Source: a virus. From it: a DNA stretch of 36,528 bases. The stretch's first letter is position 1; every line of letters begins with the position of its first letter. The translations under genes and the position numbers were made by a program. This document shows, piece by piece, positions 16,510 to 21,800 of this stretch. The notes below the pieces were generated by a model. It ran no database searches. It had not been told where the DNA came from and worked only from the letters and a program-made list of their open reading frames with translations. The stretch lies in IMG/VR virus record IMGVR_UViG_3300031758_000233, positions 1 through 36,528 of that record, one strand, 5' to 3'.

Positions 16510-16656
16510 ATGTTAGAAGTTATCGTTGCCAACAAAGTTATCATTCTTGGATTTTTGCTTGCCCTTTCTGAAGTGCTTGCTCTTATCCCAAGCATTAAAG
16601 CTAACTCAGTTTTTCAAATTATTGTTAATGCAATTAAAAAAGTTGCCGGAAAATAA
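16510..16656 (+). CDS. Small membrane protein, possible holin
   Basis: This 48-residue protein starts at ATG 16510 with AGGAG 5 bases upstream, and its stop overlaps the next start (TAATG). Residues 5-24 (IVANKVIILGFLLALSEVLALI) contain one hydrophobic helix, and a short basic amphipathic tail follows. The position directly after the endolysin suggests a holin-like or lysis-associated role. A single membrane helix would make it an unusual, pinholin-like type. The gene is well supported; the role is inferred. Confidence 0.6.
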   Translation: MLEVIVANKVIILGFLLALSEVLALIPSIKANSVFQIIVNAIKKVAGK

Positions 16657-16889
16657 TGTCTACAGTAGCGTTTATTTTATCAATAATTAAAGCAATTCCA
16701 GCAATAGAATCAATTTTTAAAAGCTTGGTTTCTCTTTATTATGAACAAGTAGACGCTGCTTATGATTCTCATGTTTCCGCTAATCAAAAAAAGCGTGAGG
16801 CAATTATAGCGGCTTTGCAAAAAGAAGGGTTGACCGATGAAAACCGGGATAATTTACGCCGTATGCTTTACGATCTTTCTAGGGGCTAA
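16656..16889 (+). CDS. Small protein with N-terminal membrane helix; inner-spanin-like candidate
   Basis: The 77-residue protein has a moderately hydrophobic N-terminal segment (VAFILSIIKAIPAIESIF) followed by a charged helical region (NQKKREAIIAALQKE). Its 3' end overlaps the next gene by 53 bases in another frame. The architecture (N-terminal anchor, periplasmic helix, and an exported small protein encoded out of frame at its end) is what Rz/Rz1 pairs look like, but it is short for an inner spanin. A holin is the alternative. Low certainty about function. Confidence 0.5.
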   Translation: MSTVAFILSIIKAIPAIESIFKSLVSLYYEQVDAAYDSHVSANQKKREAIIAALQKEGLTDENRDNLRRMLYDLSRG

Positions 16890-17091
16890 ATGTGCCTACA
16901 AGCCTGTTAGACCAGACGTTCCTGTTTGTCTTCATAACTCTAATGGTTGGGTATGTACTGATAGTCGTGGCGATTTTTCCCAAACTGAACCTGAGCTTAT
17001 ATGCACTACTTTTGCTGGTTATTCAGAATCTATGCGCTATCTTGATAAACTAGAAAAGCGTATCAAAGAACTAGAAAGGTTATGCCGATGA
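16837..17091 (+). CDS. Exported cysteine-containing protein; outer-spanin-like candidate
   Basis: The 84-residue protein starts inside the previous gene in a different frame with GAAGGG 7 bases before the ATG. Residues 1-19 look like a signal sequence (GIIYAVCFTIFLGAKC). The cysteine at 19 could be lipidated, but Lys at -1 does not fit the usual lipobox. The mature part has several Cys (VCLHNSNGWVC, ICTTF) and a C-terminal heptad-like helix (YLDKLEKRIKELERL). Together with its embedding in the previous gene, this suggests the outer partner of a spanin pair. Disulphides are likely if exported. The role remains an inference. Confidence 0.5.
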   Translation: MKTGIIYAVCFTIFLGAKCAYKPVRPDVPVCLHNSNGWVCTDSRGDFSQTEPELICTTFAGYSESMRYLDKLEKRIKELERLCR

Positions 17092-17237
17092 CCCAAAAGG
17101 TTTCCTTGTCAAAGCAAGAACAGGTTAATCATTGGGTACAGCAATATCTCCAAGCTAAAGCTAATGGAGATAAGACTAAAATGAAAATATATGAGGCGCT
17201 TATTTTAAAGCTTGGGGGGAAAATACCCAAACTTTAG
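17088..17237 (+). CDS. Small basic protein (unknown), last gene of the late operon
   Basis: The 49-residue ORF starts with ATGA overlapping the previous stop. It is rich in Gln and Lys, with a helical first half (KQEQVNHWVQQYLQAKANG) and a second helix (KMKIYEALILKLGGK). Its TAG overlaps the stop codon of the opposing RusA gene. Tight coupling to upstream genes supports it being real. No family is recognised. Confidence 0.5.
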   Translation: MTQKVSLSKQEQVNHWVQQYLQAKANGDKTKMKIYEALILKLGGKIPKL

Positions 17238-17626
17238 ACGTCTGAGTTTCTTTCTATCTCGATAACTGTCTTATCGTAAATGCCTGATTTTTTTGATATT
17301 ACAAGCTTAGTTATGTAAGAGTCATCTATTCCAATTTCTTTAAAAACAACATCCAAAACAACTTTTAAAAGATTATCTGCATCAAGGTAGCGCTTTCTTA
17401 TTCTTTTGTCTTTGGTGTAAAACTTATCTGAATAAAATCTTATACTAACTTTAAGCCCTTCAGTTTCGGTAAACTCTCCCATGAGTTTGCTAGAATCTAT
17501 GTCTTTGACCAAAAAAGACACCAACTGCTTAAAATCCCTCCCTTCCTTAGAGATAATAGTTCTACCTCTAAATTGACGATAAAGACGGTTTAAAGAGATT
17601 GGGATTAAATCTAGTTCAATAATCAT
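17234..17626 (-). CDS. rusA: RusA-like Holliday junction resolvase
   Basis: The 130-residue protein has the RusA signature: a conserved N-terminal strand (LIPISLNRLYR), then RYLDADNLLKVVLDVV with D82, D84, N85 and K88, and GIDDSYI with D101/D102. The D-x-D and downstream Lys spacing match the metal-binding acidic cluster of E. coli RusA (Asp70, Asp72, Lys76). It resolves four-way junctions made during replication and recombination, giving unbranched DNA for packaging. It is the last gene of the leftward operon, and its stop overlaps the last late gene convergently. AAAGG is at acceptable spacing before the ATG. Confidence 0.88.
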   Translation of the reverse strand: MIIELDLIPISLNRLYRQFRGRTIISKEGRDFKQLVSFLVKDIDSSKLMGEFTETEGLKVSIRFYSDKFYTKDKRIRKRYLDADNLLKVVLDVVFKEIGIDDSYITKLVISKKSGIYDKTVIEIERNSDV

Positions 17627-17695
17627 TGACGCTTGCCTTTATAAACTGAGACAATTTAAAGGTGTGGTTTCTTCCTCACGCTCACAATCCTGTCT

Positions 17696-17739
17696 AGCCC
17701 CTTAGTCGCTCACGGATGAAGAACTAGGGGGCTTTATTA
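17696..17739 (+). terminator. Large hairpin, likely terminator for late + strand transcripts
   Basis: The arms AGCCCCTTAGT (17696-17706) and ACTAGGGGGCT (17723-17733) form an 11-bp stem with one G-U pair and a 16-base loop. On the + strand it is followed by TTATTAAA. It lies beyond rusA, so late transcripts would run antisense through rusA before stopping. On the - strand no T-run follows, so leftward transcription of rusA should pass through. Confidence 0.55.
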
Positions 17740-18159
17740 AATCCATTTAGTTATATTATCCGACAAGTAATAAGGCACGCTATAAAGAGACTTTTCTTTA
17801 CTTTTAAAATTGTTGGCATGATTAAACCCACAATAATGTGCATATTCATGCAGCAAAAGCCCACAAAGCCTTTCAAAATCAAAAGATTCTAGGGCTTTTA
17901 CGCTTATATGTATAGCTTTCCCATCAAAATAACCAACTGCTTTAGTAAAAGGGTTCCAAGGTCTGTAAGTAAAAATGCTTATAGGCTCTCTTTCTTCAAG
18001 CAGCTTAACAATCACTTCCCCTGAAGTTCCTGAATTAAAACGCCAATCATTTTTTGATTGAAGCTCCTTAATCATAGATGATTCAACATTTAAAAGCTTT
18101 TCAACTTGTTTTATTGCGTGATTGACTTCGTTGCTTATGATGCAGTTTTTAAAGCGCAT
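17737..18159 (-). CDS. Metalloprotease-like protein with HExxHxxGxxH motif
   Basis: This 140-residue protein has HEYAHYCGFNH at 104-114, an exact HExxHxxGxxH zinc-binding pattern (H104, E105, H108, H114), the signature of metzincin-type peptidases. SprT-like proteins have a related but shorter pattern. The rest of a metzincin catalytic domain is too short to recognise. The N-terminus is charged and helical, with no signal peptide, so it acts in the cytoplasm. It lies in the replication/recombination operon, just after two tiny membrane peptides. An SprT/WSS1-like role in clearing protein from DNA is possible; activity is not proven. Confidence 0.6.
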   Translation of the reverse strand: MRFKNCIISNEVNHAIKQVEKLLNVESSMIKELQSKNDWRFNSGTSGEVIVKLLEEREPISIFTYRPWNPFTKAVGYFDGKAIHISVKALESFDFERLCGLLLHEYAHYCGFNHANNFKSKEKSLYSVPYYLSDNITKWI

Positions 18160-18160
18160 T

Positions 18161-18247
18161 TTACCAACCTATTGGCACCATAGATGCCACAAATGTAGAA
18201 AAGGCTATCAAAACAACCATAACAATGAACATAAAAATATCACTCAT
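18161..18247 (-). CDS. 28-residue membrane peptide
   Basis: The ORF (MSDIFMFIVMVVLIAF and onward) is almost entirely one hydrophobic helix. AAGGAT lies 9 bases upstream of its ATG, which overlaps the end of the preceding small gene by 8 bases. Its stop is 1 base before the next start. This tiling makes it likely real despite its size. A role in the membrane (signalling, exclusion or lysis timing) cannot be assigned. Confidence 0.5.
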   Translation of the reverse strand: MSDIFMFIVMVVLIAFSTFVASMVPIGW

Positions 18248-18392
18248 GGCGAACTATCCTTAAACACTGTTGAAGTTTTAGATTTGCCGTGGATCTATCA
18301 AACTCAATTGCTGATACCCCATCTCTAAAGCCTACGTGCTTACCAATGACCAGACCAGCATAGAGGCAAATTATATAAGGAATTAATCTCAT
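18240..18392 (-). CDS. 50-residue small membrane-anchored protein
   Basis: The ORF begins RLIPYIICLYAGLVIGKH, one N-terminal hydrophobic helix, followed by a polar helix (IEFDRSTANLKLQQCLRI). GGGAGG sits 8 bases before the ATG, and the ATG overlaps the previous stop (TAATG). The charged-anchor-plus-helix layout is common in small phage inner-membrane proteins. No family is recognised. Confidence 0.55.
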   Translation of the reverse strand: MRLIPYIICLYAGLVIGKHVGFRDGVSAIEFDRSTANLKLQQCLRIVRHE

Positions 18393-18769
18393 TAAAATAG
18401 CCTCCCAACTGGTGAAGACAAATTAAGAGCAACTAGATCACTTTTACCTAGCTCGGAAAACATGGCTTTACCTTCTAGGTTACCACGGAAAACATACGTC
18501 TTTTGGTCTTCCTCAAGCTCAAAAATATGAATCCCGGAAAGAACATTTACTACATCATTAACAGTTAATCTCTTAGATGAGATTTCATGTTGAATCTTTT
18601 CTCTATTGTAAGTTCTGAGGAGTGGGGGAACAATTTCAGCAGGCAGCTCTTTGTATGCTAAAAGAACCAATCTAAGACCGTCATCGGTTGTTTTAAAAAG
18701 ATCAAGCAAAGCTTTGTAGCCCTCTTTGTTTTTTTCGATTTCCGTTGCTAACTCTAATACTGTTTTCAT
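18392..18769 (-). CDS. Unrecognised protein of the recombination operon
   Basis: The start at 18769 (MKTVLELATEIEKN) is preferred to 18796 because AAAGGAG lies 6 bases upstream, giving 125 residues. The N-terminal half is helical (KEGYKALLDLFKTTDDGLRL), and the C-terminal half is mixed with strands. I see no catalytic motif. It overlaps the end of the upstream exonuclease gene by 68 bases in another frame, an unusually long overlap. It may work with that nuclease, but this is only an operon-based guess. Confidence 0.5.
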   Translation of the reverse strand: MKTVLELATEIEKNKEGYKALLDLFKTTDDGLRLVLLAYKELPAEIVPPLLRTYNREKIQHEISSKRLTVNDVVNVLSGIHIFELEEDQKTYVFRGNLEGKAMFSELGKSDLVALNLSSPVGRLF

Positions 18770-19352
18770 CTTGGACTCCTTTATCATAATTTTCAAGTTC
18801 CTCTCTGCTTGTCATAGGCAGGAGTTTTTTAATAATTTGATGACAGGCTAACGCATCACTTTTTGCATCGTGATGATTTAAGTCAATGCTTAACGACTTG
18901 CATATACTATCTAATGAAAACCCTTCAAAAGCAAGTTGGGGCTGTAAAACTTTCGCAAGGGAATGAGTTGAATATGGTTTAAGTCTTTCTATTTCGAAAT
19001 ATGGCTCATCGCCCATATCCATCATACGAAGTCTTAAAACAGCATAGTCAAAATACGTTAATTTTCCGTACATTTTGGCATTGGTGTGCATCCATATTTC
19101 AGCAGCCTCTTGAGATCGAAGCCACGATAATAGCTTATCATAAACCTCTCGGAACAATGGCCATTTGGAAGCCTCCTCTTTTGTTATTCCGTGAATCTCT
19201 TGCGCTTCATAGGACCAGCGCCATGGTTGGCATTTAAGCTCAAACTCTCCTCTAATAGCAAACGTGACGGGATCACAGGCTAAAAAATAGCCCGTGATAA
19301 TTTCCGCTTCATAAACGTTAGTCCCGGTCGTTTCTATATCAAAAATAATCAT
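18702..19352 (-). CDS. DnaQ-like DEDDh 3'-5' exonuclease
   Basis: The 216-residue protein has FDIETTG at 4-10 (D5 and E7), HGIT at 54-57, F-D at 101-102, and HHDAKSDAL with H161-x-A-x-x-D166. Together these give the four acids and His of the DEDDh exonuclease family (DNA polymerase III epsilon, ExoX type). It would degrade single-stranded or duplex ends 3' to 5'. The last about 35 residues are basic and low-complexity (SNGNRKKQRGLQS), perhaps for DNA contact. It follows the ERF gene with an ATGA overlap, which fits a recombination pair of exonuclease and annealing protein. Confidence 0.85.
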   Translation of the reverse strand: MIIFDIETTGTNVYEAEIITGYFLACDPVTFAIRGEFELKCQPWRWSYEAQEIHGITKEEASKWPLFREVYDKLLSWLRSQEAAEIWMHTNAKMYGKLTYFDYAVLRLRMMDMGDEPYFEIERLKPYSTHSLAKVLQPQLAFEGFSLDSICKSLSIDLNHHDAKSDALACHQIIKKLLPMTSREELENYDKGVQDENSIRVSNGNRKKQRGLQSFA

Positions 19353-19891
19353 TTCTTATTCGCTTGTTCAATTAAGCGAGAGGCTTCTGATTTGCTAACA
19401 TTATCGGCAAACTGAATACCCATTTTCTTCATAGCATTTTTCTGGGCGTCACTAGCTCCAATTTGATTATTTTGAGCATTATTTGATGAAATTGAGGTCT
19501 TGACAGGGCTTGGCTTGTATGAATTAGAAACTGAATTGCCGTCATCGTCTTCTTCGGTATTAATCCCAAGCATAGCTTGTAACTGGTAACGCTTATAATA
19601 TGTTATCAAAGCGCCATATTTTTGAGGGTCCGCATGACTTGGAAGGATCATTTCAGAAGTTAGCATTTCACCAGATTCATGAATTATGTTAGTAGCTAGA
19701 ATTGTAACGCCTTCTTGTACTTTCATCGGTTGGACAACTGCCAAGCCATTAGCTGATAAAATAGGCATTACAGATTGAAGGATTGTGCTCAAATCTGCAT
19801 AGCTAGACTTAAAAAATGGGTTTTCTGATTCTTTACTTACGGGCTTTAATTGGCTTTGAAACTTTACTAGGGCTTGACTGATCTTTTGCAT
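19349..19891 (-). CDS. erf: ERF-family single-strand annealing protein
   Basis: The start at 19891 (MQKISQALVKFQ) is chosen over 19912 because AAAGGAG lies 6 bases upstream, giving 180 residues. The first about 120 residues match the ERF superfamily: ALVKFQSQLKPV, NPFFKSSYADLSTILQ, LSANGLAVVQP, LTSEMILPSHADPQKYGAL and ITYYKRYQLQAMLGI. ERF anneals complementary single strands and was first known from P22, where it circularises incoming DNA. A Ser/Asn-rich linker and a short helical C-terminus follow, perhaps for contact with a host SSB protein. Its partner nuclease is directly downstream. Confidence 0.85.
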   Translation of the reverse strand: MQKISQALVKFQSQLKPVSKESENPFFKSSYADLSTILQSVMPILSANGLAVVQPMKVQEGVTILATNIIHESGEMLTSEMILPSHADPQKYGALITYYKRYQLQAMLGINTEEDDDGNSVSNSYKPSPVKTSISSNNAQNNQIGASDAQKNAMKKMGIQFADNVSKSEASRLIEQANKK

Positions 19892-20057
19892 TTGGTTCTC
19901 CTTTATTCTCAAACTTTGAGAGATGTTTAACGGCGTAATCTAGTGGCTTCATTCCTTCTATTAGCTTATCTTTTTGCAAACAGCAAACTTCATAACAATA
20001 ATCGTATAAAAGTTTCCTTTCTTTGTTGCAATAAACGCAAAGTGTAATTTCGCTCAT
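19833..20057 (-). CDS. Small Cys-rich, zinc-binding-like protein
   Basis: The 74-residue protein has CVYC at 7-10 and a second cluster CYEVCC at 21-26, a plausible zinc knuckle, then a lysine-rich tail. The start has AAGG about 7 bases upstream. The gene overlaps the ERF start by 59 bases in a different frame, so ERF's ribosome site lies inside it. No family is assigned; a small DNA- or protein-binding accessory is likely. Confidence 0.5.
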   Translation of the reverse strand: MSEITLCVYCNKERKLLYDYCYEVCCLQKDKLIEGMKPLDYAVKHLSKFENKGEPNAKDQSSPSKVSKPIKARK

Positions 20058-20203
20058 TTCTTAACCTTGTTTAATACTTCAATACAGTGATCAACCCACC
20101 TTTGAACTGATCCAAAAAGTTTAATAATTTCGTCTTTTTGTTTTGGTTCTAGGCGTATTGAGGTCGACTCCCTGACCTCTTGACCTTTACGTTTTGCAGG
20201 CAT
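20054..20203 (-). CDS. Small ribbon-helix-helix-like protein
   Basis: The 49-residue ORF has a basic start (MPAKRKGQEV), then a strand STSIRLEP followed by two short helices (KQKDEIIKLF and VQRWVDHCIEVLNK). This is the order of Arc/CopG-type ribbon-helix-helix repressors. AAGG is 8 bases upstream of its ATG, and its stop overlaps the next start. If correct it could bind an operator in this operon. The family call rests on pattern only. Confidence 0.5.
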   Translation of the reverse strand: MPAKRKGQEVRESTSIRLEPKQKDEIIKLFGSVQRWVDHCIEVLNKVKK

Positions 20204-20204
20204 T

Positions 20205-20330
20205 TTATTTACCTTGTTTAGAAAGTATAAACATAAGAAAAAAAATGTAGTTAGCTTGTTTTTGTTTTTCTAGTCTTTCTTTCATTTCTTTAATAATTTT
20301 TGGATCTACATTTAATATTTCGTTGTTCAT
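20205..20330 (-). CDS. 41-residue tail-anchored small protein
   Basis: The start at 20330 is used because AAAGG lies just upstream. The longer version from 20387 would place codons over a near-consensus promoter. The peptide is a charged helix (DPKIIKEMKERLEKQKQ) followed by a hydrophobic C-terminal segment (ANYIFFLMFILS). It may be anchored at the membrane. No family is recognised. Confidence 0.45.
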   Translation of the reverse strand: MNNEILNVDPKIIKEMKERLEKQKQANYIFFLMFILSKQGK

Positions 20331-20358
20331 AACCGCATCCTTTGTTTTGTATAAAAGT

Positions 20359-20387
20359 ATTATATACTCAAACGTGTTACGAATCAA
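20359..20387 (-). promoter_or_regulatory. Sigma70-type promoter within the leftward operon
   Basis: On the - strand TTGATT (20387-20382) is separated by exactly 17 bases from a perfect TATAAT (20364-20359). It lies in the 64-base gap between the loader-like gene and the 41-residue gene, followed by a leader of about 20 bases and a good ribosome site. It would let the ERF/exonuclease/RusA part be expressed separately from replication genes. Confidence 0.7.
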
Positions 20388-20394
20388 TACCTAT

Positions 20395-21027
20395 TTAAAG
20401 ATTGTTCTCTTTTGCGTATCTTTTCAATGGGTTAATAAAATAATCCTTATCATTTCTAGAAAAAGCATCATTAGAAATCCTGCCTTGGTCGATAATTCCT
20501 TGAGGGGTAGCCTTGAAATAGCTCCTCAACCAATCGTTTAAAACCATCATTTCTTTATTCTTTTGTGAGAAATGCTCACAATCCGGAACAACTAAAGTGA
20601 CATAGTTTTGAACCATATTAGCCAAAGCTTGCGGATTAGTTAGACTTAAGAATTTGGCTTTTAAATGATCAAAGCATCGGTTGGATAGGTCATTAAGGGG
20701 GTCGGCTAAAAACTCTTCCTTGGCTAAATGTGGCTTTAATAGAGCCATAATTTCATTTAGGGTCGGGTGCTTGTCCATTTTAAACGGGATTGTTTTGGTT
20801 ATTTGTAAAACTAAGTCGCATTTGTAACCCAAAGCGGCAAGATCAGTAGCCCAAAGCTTTAACGTGGCTTGATTTGGGGACCGCTCAAAACGTAGGGACA
20901 TATCTTTAAGGGCGTTTTCAATTTCGGCTTCATGAAAGCCCTGCCCCTTCTCGCTGTTAGCTATGCGCCTATTAGATTCATGGTCGCCCCAAGATTTATT
21001 AAAATTAACTGTGCTTGATATACTCAT
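20395..21027 (-). CDS. Putative helicase-loader-like replication protein
   Basis: The 210-residue, mostly helical protein starts with GGAGG 8 bases upstream, and its ATG overlaps the stop of the initiator-like gene. The segment LKLWATDLAALGYKCDLVLQ followed by HPTLNEIMALLKPHL resembles the helix pattern of phage helicase loaders (for example SPP1 G39P-like). The order initiator then loader is common in lambda- and P22-like phages. I see no Walker motif, so it is not an ATPase of the DnaC type. The call is tentative; it is probably needed to recruit the host replicative helicase. Confidence 0.4.
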   Translation of the reverse strand: MSISSTVNFNKSWGDHESNRRIANSEKGQGFHEAEIENALKDMSLRFERSPNQATLKLWATDLAALGYKCDLVLQITKTIPFKMDKHPTLNEIMALLKPHLAKEEFLADPLNDLSNRCFDHLKAKFLSLTNPQALANMVQNYVTLVVPDCEHFSQKNKEMMVLNDWLRSYFKATPQGIIDQGRISNDAFSRNDKDYFINPLKRYAKENNL

Positions 21028-21572
21028 TTCAAATCCTCCAAACCTTTAAAGAAATCGTTTTTCAAGTTTTGCGTATCGTCAGAAATAACTAGCTCCTCCT
21101 TTCCTATTCCTAATCCTTTTCCTATACCTATACCTAAACCTATTCCTATTCCTAATCCTGTGCCCCTGCCTAGCCCCTCCTTAGCCCCTAAATTTTTACC
21201 AGTTTCCAGGTAGTTACAAACTAGCCCCTCTATGAGCCCCTCAGGAGCCCCATGATACACTAAACTGTTAATGACGCCCCTATGAGCATTATTTTTTTCA
21301 GGATTAAATTTGGGATATTGAAAAAAGATAAACTTTGGTACAAAATAGACGCCATTTTTTACTTCAATTAATCTTCCGTTAAAATTATTAGAAACATCTT
21401 CTAGGGTTAAATTTGTTTCATTTAAAAAGTTAAAGTATTTTAATTGATCTTTCCAGATACCAGCATGGTCACAAGTATCTAAAATAAACAACCATAAAAG
21501 CTTGATTTCTGCTTTTAGGTCACTAAACCATGGGTCTTTCCATTTCTCCGAATCGGTGAATCTTTTTGCCAT
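21024..21572 (-). CDS. Replication initiator-like protein
   Basis: The 182-residue protein has AAAGGAG 5 bases before its ATG. Its N-terminal domain (KRFTDSEKWKDPWFSDLKAEIKLLWLF, split here by residues 9-27, then DTCDHAGIW) matches the winged-helix start of phage replication or replisome-organiser proteins. A short low-complexity region (about 134-160) of alternating Gly-Ile/Gly-Leu is encoded by hexamer DNA repeats. The C-terminus is a short acidic helix. The gene is first in the leftward operon, as expected for an initiator, and carries GGGGCT repeats that look like binding sites. It is shorter than usual initiators. Confidence 0.6.
   Translation of the reverse strand: MAKRFTDSEKWKDPWFSDLKAEIKLLWLFILDTCDHAGIWKDQLKYFNFLNETNLTLEDVSNNFNGRLIEVKNGVYFVPKFIFFQYPKFNPEKNNAHRGVINSLVYHGAPEGLIEGLVCNYLETGKNLGAKEGLGRGTGLGIGIGLGIGIGKGLGIGKEELVISDDTQNLKNDFFKGLEDLK
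21101..21172. repeat. Hexanucleotide tandem repeat inside the initiator gene
   Basis: Twelve consecutive 6-base units of the form NNCCTA or near variants (TTCCTA, TTCCTA, ATCCTT, TTCCTA, TACCTA, TACCTA, AACCTA, TTCCTA, TTCCTA, ATCCTG, TGCCCC, TGCCTA). In the gene each unit codes a Gly-Ile/Leu/Lys dipeptide. Such arrays can expand or contract by slippage without frameshift. They sit directly beside the GGGGCT cluster. Confidence 0.8.
21172..21251. repeat. AGCCCC iteron-like cluster, candidate origin
   Basis: AGCCCC occurs at 21172, 21183, 21223, 21235 and 21246 in the same orientation (GGGGCT on the - strand), with spacings of 11, 40, 12 and 11 bases, close to one helical turn except for the gap. 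AT-rich DNA flanks it at 21280-21420. Lambda places its origin iterons inside the initiator gene O, so this is a candidate origin. Inference only. Confidence 0.45.
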
Positions 21573-21628
21573 ATATGCTCCTTTGTGGGGCTAAACTTAT
21601 AGGGGATTACCTTTTGAGTAAATAGACG

Positions 21629-21657
21629 TTGCAAAATTTATAGGAATAATTTATAAA
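21629..21657 (+). promoter_or_regulatory. Rightward sigma70-type promoter
   Basis: TTGCAA (21629-21634), a 17-base spacer and TATAAA (21652-21657) form a good host-type promoter. It reads into the operon starting at 21801, with a leader of about 135 bases that contains a palindrome and a hairpin. Confidence 0.6.
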
Positions 21658-21665
21658 CCTAGCAG
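21637..21665 (-). promoter_or_regulatory. Candidate leftward promoter overlapping the rightward one
   Basis: On the - strand CTGCTA (21665-21660), 17 bases and TATAAA (21642-21637) could drive the leftward operon from about 58 bases before its first ATG. The -35 is weak (3 of 6). It overlaps the rightward promoter, so the two would compete. Confidence 0.35.
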
Positions 21666-21686
21666 GAATGAAATTAGATGAATGTC

Positions 21687-21702
21687 AACTTCTTATGAAG
21701 TT
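21687..21702. promoter_or_regulatory. Palindromic operator candidate
   Basis: AACTTC-TTAT-GAAGTT is a perfect inverted repeat with 6-base arms and a 4-base centre. It lies about 25 bases downstream of the expected rightward transcription start. A dimeric regulator such as the HTH protein at 23338 or the small RHH-like protein could bind it. Confidence 0.4.
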
Positions 21703-21705
21703 CCT

Positions 21706-21740
21706 GTGGGGATAGGTTATTTCCTTTTCTTATCCCCCAC
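21706..21740 (+). promoter_or_regulatory. Leader hairpin, possible attenuator
   Basis: GTGGGGATA (21706-21714) pairs with TATCCCCCAC (21731-21740) with one bulged base, and TATTTTAATC follows. It sits in the leader of the 21801 operon and may attenuate early transcription or stop readthrough. The T-run is weak. Confidence 0.4.
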
Positions 21741-21800
21741 TATTTTAATCAATCAAATTTATTTCTAGTCATACTTAATTAATCTTGTAACCATTGAGTT

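Noticed and set aside
16837-16895. Classical lipobox in the spanin-like protein
   Set aside because: The residue before the Cys is Lys, which does not fit the Gly/Ala/Ser rule, so lipidation was not claimed.
18122-18328. + strand 68-residue reading frame
   Set aside because: It lies opposite two small - strand genes with good ribosome sites and overlaps; no ribosome site of its own.
20331-20387. N-terminal extension of the 41-residue protein
   Set aside because: It would translate a near-consensus promoter and has no ribosome site; the ATG at 20330 has one.
21101-21172. CRISPR-like or satellite array
   Set aside because: Units are 6 bases without spacers and keep the reading frame of a gene.
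21683-21688. Perfect TTGACA on the - strand as a promoter
   Set aside because: No recognisable -10 at 16-18 bases; the TATAAA lies too far.
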